64,000 bases of DNA from Marisa cornuarietis. Its lineage: Eukaryota > Mollusca > Gastropoda > Architaenioglossa > Ampullariidae. Position 1 is the first letter of the stretch. Each line of letters starts with the position of its first letter. The stretch spans positions 1,834,001-1,898,000 of the forward strand of contig SMMW01000046.1 of the NCBI GenBank assembly GCA_004794655.1, given 5' to 3'. Under the pieces are notes generated by a model that was given only the letters and a program-made list of their open reading frames with translations, had not been told where the DNA came from and made no database searches. This document shows positions 57,666-64,000 of this stretch, one piece after another. A program made the position numbers and the translations under genes.

Positions 57666-57845
57666 GGCGGTCCGGTGGCGCAATGGTTAGCGCCTGTCAC
57701 CAATACAGTGGAGGTTGGCTGTCTTGGGTTCAGTCTCGGGCACGCTGTTCTTTCTCTGCAGGTGGCATCTGTTTACAGGGCTGGATGCATTGCCATGATA
57801 TAGCCTTAGTTGCTGGCTCGGCGTAAAACACCAATTAAAAAAAAC
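57666..57845 (+). mobile_element. tRNA-derived SINE, family A, young full-length copy
   Basis: Box A is GTGGCGCAATGG and box B is GGGTTCAGTCTC, spaced as in a tRNA gene. The body contains TTTACAGGGCTGGATGC and the element ends GGCGTAAAACACCAATT plus an A8 tail. A perfect 12-bp target duplication, CAAGCTCTCGCT, flanks it at 57654-57665 and 57846-57857. This shows retroposition and sets the exact ends. It is not a functional tRNA gene: the 3' half does not fold into the acceptor and T arms of a tRNA, and no CCA-adjacent acceptor pairing is visible. Confidence 0.93.
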
Positions 57846-57857
57846 CAAGCTCTCGCT

Positions 57858-59176
57858 TACTGGCTCATTGTCTGAGTGATACAGAGAGCGGTTTGTAGCG
57901 AGTTTGTTGTTTCTTAAATATTAATTGAGACTAAGGTCCTGAGGAGCATGCCTTAAACTCTATTTATTTTGTAACACATTTAAATTCTTATTTATTGATT
58001 TTTTAACGATGTTGTTATAAAACACATTCACATCGTGCGTCGTGTTATCAGGACGATGGTGCACTTGAAATAGGTGGCGAAGAAAACTTCGATGTTCCTT
58101 CATCTGCCCTCCGAAAGTTTCAGTTGGGTGCCTTTCAGATCTATAGGTAAAAATAGAGGTTAGAGTAAGAAAAGTAGCTATTTTCTTCCATTATTTATTT
58201 TGTGATACATTTTTACTTAAACTTGTAGACAAATTTGTTTAATCATAATTAGTTTCATCAGGTCTACCTGGAGATCTGGGAAGAGTCTAGTAGTGCGATT
58301 CACACTCTCACAAGAGCTTTTTCCCAGTCTTGATGTTCACGTCGTCGTCGTATGCTGAAACATGATAAGCCTTTGTGTTGACATTTGAATGCTGGGCAGC
58401 CTGGAATCGCACAGCCATTGCCTGGCATGTCAAATTAACAACAACAGCTCTGAGACGCACTGTGTAAGCGAAGCCGGAAAAGGCGAAGGGATGAAAAAGC
58501 TAGCGCATGCGCGTCGCAAGTTATTTGTCCCCGCGCTCGAGTCGCTAGTCCTTCTTTCTCTATAGTCTATGGTTATTCCAGGCAGTCTAATGGCAGTACT
58601 ACATACTTGATTTAGCTTATTAGGGATTCGTCCATCTTTATCCTTGTGTCTCACTAGAAGTAGACCCTCCTCACATCACACGTAATTTGCTGTATTTTAT
58701 GTTTGCACGAAAGTATCGCCTTGTGGAGCTTGCCGCTAGTTCATAAGGGTATTGTAATGAGTTAGGGGCAGGTCTTGTATTGTTTCGTGTGTGAATGGTG
58801 TCTTGTGTTTGACGTCTTGTGTGCGTCATTTGTTCGTCGTCATTTTGGGAAAAGAATGACGTAAAAAGAAGAAAGAAGACGGTTCCATGGCCAGATAGAA
58901 AAGAGAGAGCAGCGAGTTCTTCATCTTCCATAAATCAACTAGAAATCTCTTCACCTTCATCCCCACCTACTGGGGCCTCGTCGAGCGTGGTGTGTGTGTG
59001 TAATATGCGTCGTGCGTATGCAAGGTAAGTGTATGTGCGTCGTATTACAGGTATATTAGTTCAAGGGAAGCAATCCAGTCGTCGTTTGCACATTTATTCT
59101 CATACACTAGCGCCCCTTACACCGTTGTGAGCTTCTACTAACATGTGGGGTGTAGTTGAGTTAGATCGCTTGCTAT
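57858..59176. other. Non-coding DNA, no recognisable gene
   Basis: No open frame of note and no repeat structure that I can support. Confidence 0.5.
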
Positions 59177-59380
59177 TTTGGCATGCTGTTGTGGCATGTT
59201 ATTTGGCATGCTGTTGTGGCATGTTATTTGGCATGCTGTTGTGACATGTTATTTGGCATGCTGTTGTGGCATGTTATTTGGCATGCTGTTGTGGCATGTT
59301 ATTTGGCATGCTGTTGTGGCATGTTATTTGGCATGCTGTTGTGGCATGTTATTTGGCATGCTGTTGTGCCATGTTATTTT
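59177..59380. repeat. 25-bp minisatellite, about 8 copies
   Basis: The unit contains TTGGCATGCTGTTGTGGCAT and is repeated about eight times with almost no divergence (GTGACATG once, GTGCCATG in the last unit). The period is not a multiple of three, so each strand frame cycles through the same three peptides. The 127-codon frame across it is therefore an artefact. Confidence 0.97.
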
Positions 59381-61431
59381 ACCGACACAAAACACGTGTT
59401 GCTGCTGTAACATAACCACTCGTCTAACGGCTTTACAATTATTTCTCGCATTCAACTACTACCAAAAGCAGACTTATTACTGTACACCTACTTCTGCTCT
59501 GATTTCACGTCCTGTTGGACTGATCAGGTTGCTGGTTTGTCGGGAAAGTGCTCCCACCTAGAAGCTATTTCTCACTTTGAAGAACTGGAAAGGAAGGAAA
59601 CCTCAGAAGGCGGGCCTGCGAACAGGTGTCACCTACAAAAAGCGTCCCAGGACGAGATCTGAACCCATGCCTTCTCTCTGCACCAGTCTGTTTGACTGTT
59701 ACTAACATTATGTCACTGAAGATGACTAAATGGCGACACAGTGTGAGTCATCTCAGTTGTGGATATACTGGACTCTGCTGTAGTAAGATCGGCTTTTTCT
59801 CGCATGCACGCTGGTCCCAACGACCGTACTAAGCACGCGGTGCAGCTGGGGGGGGGGAGCCTGAGGTATGCATCCGAAGTGAAAACATCCCCCGAGCTGG
59901 GCTGTGTGTGCGGCTGCCATCAGATCCAAGAAGTAAGGAAGAACGAGGTTGCAAGTTCATACGCTGTTGGCACTTTGGCCACTTAGCCCCGGCGCCATAC
60001 AGCACTGGGGCCGGCGCCGCCCGCCGGGCGCGAGATGTAAACAAAGGGGGATAATTGCCGCACTTGCCAAAACTGTTCGCTAACTTTTTTCTGAAGAGTT
60101 ATGTCCCATGTTGACGTCCGGGTTGGAAAGGGAGGCGGGGAAGGTGATCGTCTTCTTTGAAACAGCAATGTGTTGGCAGAATAAGGCAGCTGTGTATTTC
60201 AGCAGTTGCTCCCTCTTCACGCTCTTGACATAAATGTACTGCCACAGAACTCTTTGCCCTTCTCCGTGCAGTTGTTTTTTATATTTATTTTTTTATTTTA
60301 CTAATTAATCTTGATCTTGGTCTTTCTGTCTCGCCGTGATTTTTACATTTGTTTTGTTGTTGATTGTTTGTTCTCCAACAACTGACGTATCACTGACTTG
60401 TTAACGTTTCTGTCTTTTCGTCTACATTTTATAAAATACCCTGATAAAATAGGATTTAAATGCATTTTTAATTTGGCTGACTGCGTTAATTGATATATTA
60501 GCCTTTGACAGTGCTCAACCAAGCAGGAAGAGTTCAATGAAGTATACAGCTAAGGAATGTATATCCCGCTTTCAAAGTGATATGGACACCCCAAAAAAAA
60601 AAAAAAAAAAATCGTGGGATAAAGCAAGAAAGGAGAAGTATAAATACAGGTCAGCGTGCGTCCAATACAAGCAACCTTTGTCAGACTGCCAGACTCTGCA
60701 CTCGGCTTCATTAGTCTATTAAAAACTGGAAAAACATTTTTGAAATTTTCGAGCGAGCATGTTGACGATAAACGGGAAATCATTCTGGCACCTTAGACCA
60801 CGCGACGGCGCCTGCCGCCCTCAAGAAAGGGAGACAAACGTGAAAGGAGTGACAAAGAGGCCCCTAGTGTTTTCCAGATTCTCTCCCTCTCTTTCCCCAC
60901 TCGATTTTGCTTTGTAAGAGTTGTAGGGGTTCTAGGGGCTGGCGGTAGGAGTGGGGTGTCTAAATTTTGTTTCCTTGTGTGGGCCAGTGGTTCCTGGGCA
61001 GGAATCGCTACCGTTTTTATTTTTTATTTTTTTAACCTTCCTTTCTTCTATGGCGTTGGTCTCCATGGCTACAGAATTATGATGTCAGCTGGCTGCTTGA
61101 AACAAAACAACAGCTTCCCTTCCACTTTCCCTGTACCAACATCACCGCTGACAAGCTGGCATAGGAGAGAAACTCGAAACTTATACATACCGCATTCTGT
61201 ACACTAGAATTAATGCGAAATTATGAAACAGAAGGCTTTGTTAAGTACATGAATACCATAACACATGTCACAAAGTGTGTTATTGTTATTAATGTATTTA
61301 AATCTACAACGATTAATTATCGCTTAGATTATGAATACATAGGAATGTACACCACATCACGAATATCAGAAATGTTATAAAACAGGACAAAAAATGCATG
61401 CATGAATAATAATAAATATTACCAAAACATT
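59381..61431. other. Non-coding DNA, no recognisable gene
   Basis: The segment 59650-59685 shares GACGAGATCTGAACCC with family A SINEs and may be a decayed fragment. A GC-rich patch lies at about 59980-60035 and a poly-A run at 60593-60610. No coding region is supported. Confidence 0.5.
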
Positions 61432-61570
61432 ACCTTTTTATAATAAATATTCAATTACAATGTATTTAAATATATAAAAGTCAGTTTTACCTTTTTATAA
61501 TAAATATTCAATTACAATGTATTTAAGGACTTTATTTCAATGTATTTAAATATATAAAAGCGAGTTTTAT
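61432..61570. repeat. 57-bp AT-rich tandem duplication
   Basis: ACCTTTTTATAATAAATATT starts at 61432 and again at 61489. The second copy is interrupted by a 13-bp insertion (GGACTTTATTTCA) followed by a repeat of AATGTATTTAAATATATAAA. Confidence 0.93.
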
Positions 61571-61649
61571 GCATTAGATACAAAATCATTAACATCCATA
61601 CTAAAGGCTGTTCCTTATTATTAGTCCAAGTGATGTAGGAATGTGTATG

Positions 61650-61830
61650 TACATTGCTGGGATGTAGAAATGTTGTATAATACTGCTATGTCTGTGCTGT
61701 ATAATGTTTTGTCGTGCTGCAAATGTTGTATAATGCCGTGATGTACATGTTGTATAATGTTGTGCTCCATTTACATTTGCTATATAATGATGTATGTGTA
61801 GTATGAAGCTGTGCTCTACTTTACATTTGA
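61650..61830. repeat. Degenerate TGTATAATG-type tandem array
   Basis: Words such as ATGTTGTATAATG and GTGCTGTATAATG recur about six times at irregular spacing of 20-40 bp, with GATGTACAT variants between. Confidence 0.55.
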
Positions 61831-62522
61831 CCAAGACTCTTATCTTCACTCTCTCCTCCAGACAGTACAGTGGCGACAATGAAAGACTGTGACATACCTG
61901 TCGTCAGAGCTCTGAATTTTAATGTTGCCTGAAAGGTGTGCTTAGCTCCATTTCCACCGTAAGCTTAATGAACTTAATGAGCTTAGAAAAACAGAGAAAA
62001 TGTTAAGCTGCTCAGCTGGAGTCACTAGTTCGGCTGATTGGCCAAAGTACTCACCCGAAATCTTCGTGGCATGAGCTTAATTGCATTTTCAAGAAGAGCC
62101 GAGCTTTGAGGCGAGACACCATTGAGGTCTGTTACTGCGCTGTCTCAGACCAGCCACCTTCGCCAGCAGCTGTAATAAGAAAGAAGGGGAGATAATTGAA
62201 CACATGCACGTTAAAGGGACGTAAAGCTTCAGACAGACAAATAAGCAGAACGTCGATCCAGGGACATATTTTCGGTATAAATCGGAAACTAGTGTACTGT
62301 CTGATTCGACTTGAGAAGAGAAGGCGCCACTCGTTCAGCAGCGGGTTGCTTGAAGTGCTTGTTAGTCCTGGGTGCTCCCTAAACAACAGTTTGTTGGACT
62401 TGTCTTCCAGGCAAGAAATTTGAAGCCGTTTCCTCAGACTCCTCTTTTGCAAGTCCGATTCTGTGTGCATGTTTGTACGTTTGTGCGTGTGTGTATTTGT
62501 GTGTGTGTGTATGTGCGTGTGC

Positions 62523-62555
<33 letters not shown>

Positions 62556-63450
62556 CAAATCTGTTACACTTTGTCTGTCGCCACCTTCTTTTCCTTTTGT
62601 CCAATTTGTTTCTTCTGTTTTGAAGATCAACGTCCAGTTTGTCGGATGGATGTATGTAGTTAAAATTTGTGTTCTTTTTGTAGAATGCTAAACACACTAG
62701 ATGCAATATTACAATACTTCAAAACAACATGATAATATATCAGAAAAAAACATTATATCACAGAAACAACATGATATTAAGTAACATTATAATACATCGA
62801 AAAGAGCAGGTATACAAAAACTACAACATCAAAATGTAACAAAAATAACAATACAGTACATCAGAATCAGACTCGATCCATGCAGTCCATTTTGATGACT
62901 TTTAGTTTGCTCATCATAATTAATAGCAGACAAAAGGAAAACTGAATTGTATTCTGCTACAGCTACAACCACAGGCTTCAAGATTTTAAGGGAGGTGTGC
63001 AGGGAGGACAGACACCGCGTGTTTAACAGCAACCAAGAATTTCTCCTAAGTAGATTATCACCTGTCCTCAAACGATAACACCAATGCTGAGCCTGTAAGG
63101 ACGCCGCAAAATAAAATAGTTGAAACTGAGTGATCCACCCCTGTTCTACTCTTTGCCTTGGATGACCGCTCACCCCTGAGCGACTGAGAGGGTTAGCGAG
63201 AAGTGCGAGCTGCTGTTTTGCTTTGACCCACTCAGTAACACTTTATCCGTCAGCAAGTGTCGCTACAATATCAGGGTGGTGGACAATTTCACAACAAGAG
63301 AATAAAACTTGGAGAGGTGTATGATAGTCTATGTGGTGAAAACAGGTTGGAAGAAGAAGACAGTGTATCCAGCGAAATCTTCTTTAGTCCCTTTCCTTCT
63401 TCTCTCAATCTGTCACTTGCTCAAAGACAGCATTACATCTACTGGACGTC
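61831..63450. other. Non-coding DNA, no recognisable gene
   Basis: A compound (TG)n/(GA)n tract at about 62480-62554 is the clearest feature. Frames on both strands around it are translated simple sequence. Confidence 0.55.
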
Positions 63451-63495
63451 CATCATGACATCGTCCATCATGACATCGTCCACCATGACATCGTA
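63451..63495. repeat. 15-bp tandem repeat, three copies
   Basis: CATCATGACATCGTC is repeated exactly twice, and a third copy differs at two positions. Confidence 0.95.
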
Positions 63496-63849
63496 GCTTG
63501 ACCTCACATTGCTGAAAATGTTTGTTTGGCGAACCTCACAGGGTCGTTCAGGTTGGAAATGAGCATCGTGAGATTAGCTAGACACAGTCTTTAGAAAATA
63601 ATTAGCTCCCCCAGTGTGTCTTCGTTTGACCTGTGCCGTCTGACATACACCTCAACATGTCTGGCAAACTGTTTGACTTATTTTGACATTACTGTATATA
63701 TGTGTGTAGTCAAACTAGTCTACGTGTTGTTCCTCGTTTGGCGTATAAGAAGGAAAGCTTGCGGGTCAATAATAAAGATCAAAGGTGTAAAACAACAAGA
63801 GAAACGACAGATCTACAGCGGCTTGGCACAACTGTGCGTCTGAAAAGCG

Positions 63850-64000
63850 AGAGAGGTGGAGGAGACAGCGGAGGGCCATGTATCTTGTTTACAGATCTCG
63901 GCGCCGCTGACTTGGCGAGGGCCGCAACTGAACGTGAGCGTCTTCCGGGTGGCAGTGGTTGGGTGGGAGGGGGGGACTACGAGGGGGCGCAGGACGAGAC
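63850..64000. promoter_or_regulatory. GC- and CpG-rich window edge
   Basis: CpG and G-rich text (TCTCGGCGCCGCTGACTTGG, CTTCCGGGTGGCAG, GAGGGGGCGCAGG) appears only in the last 150 bp. It includes an ETS-like CTTCCGG and a partial CTCF-like GAGGGGGCGCAG. It could be the start of a promoter region that continues outside the window. Confidence 0.2.

Noticed and set aside
57666..57845. Functional tRNA gene
   Set aside because: The A and B boxes are tRNA-like, but the sequence continues into a SINE body with an A tail and target duplication, and no acceptor stem closes.
59178..59561. 127-codon repeat protein (LACCCGMLFGML-type)
   Set aside because: It is a translation of the 25-bp minisatellite. 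The period is not a multiple of three and all frames are equally open.
59650..59685. Fifth family A SINE copy
   Set aside because: Only about 16 bases (GACGAGATCTGAACCC) match, and head and tail motifs are absent.

Overview
This is a gene-poor stretch of animal nuclear DNA, most likely from a mollusc and perhaps a gastropod. That assignment is an inference. It rests on the eukaryotic repeat content (tRNA-derived SINEs, a mariner relic, a Gmr1-like Ty3 retrotransposon with an animal tRNA-Trp primer site, many (TG)n, (ATC)n and (GAGT)n tracts) and on the absence of any bacterial-style gene packing. I recognise no host protein-coding gene. Nearly all short open frames are chance frames or translated microsatellites. 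Much of the window is probably intron or intergenic DNA.

The dominant feature is a complete, young LTR retrotransposon at 24209-31290. It has 873- and 870-bp LTRs that appear identical except at one poly-C tract, a 5-bp CTCAC target duplication, a tRNA-Trp primer binding site and a polypurine tract. The reading order is Gag (an expanded charged coiled coil, a SCAN-like capsid and a CCHC knuckle), then aspartic protease, then about 290 codons of coiled coil, then reverse transcriptase and RNase H. The integrase is missing. Only a short fragment resembling its C-terminal end (28595-28642) survives, directly before RT. This shows that the ancestor had the unusual PR-IN-RT-RH order of Gmr1-like elements, and that a foreign coiled-coil sequence now occupies the integrase position. 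Its frames are also broken. An element with these defects and almost identical LTRs was presumably mobilised in trans, so this is the best candidate in the window for an undescribed system.

Other mobile DNA: a 401-bp foldback at 18381-18781 built from two inverted mariner 3' ends flanked by TA; two families of tRNA-derived SINE (family A at 994, 47568, 57001 and 57666, the last with a perfect 12-bp target duplication; family B at 9609 and 35949); and a repeat family with imperfect terminal inverted repeats at 38819 (partial) and 55428 (apparently full length).

Tandem DNA: a 38-bp minisatellite (47737-48475), a 25-bp minisatellite (59177-59380), a 61-bp triplication (55181-55369), several shorter duplications, and at least three old, highly degenerate AT-rich arrays (8690-9360, 37081-37370, 53460-53960).

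Possible host regulatory DNA: CpG-rich segments at about 23340-23640, 43790-44200, 50700-50940, 51520-51660 and the right edge of the window. Some carry ETS, E-box or CTCF-like motifs. One candidate minus-strand exon (12860-12986) has strong splice signals. These calls are tentative.
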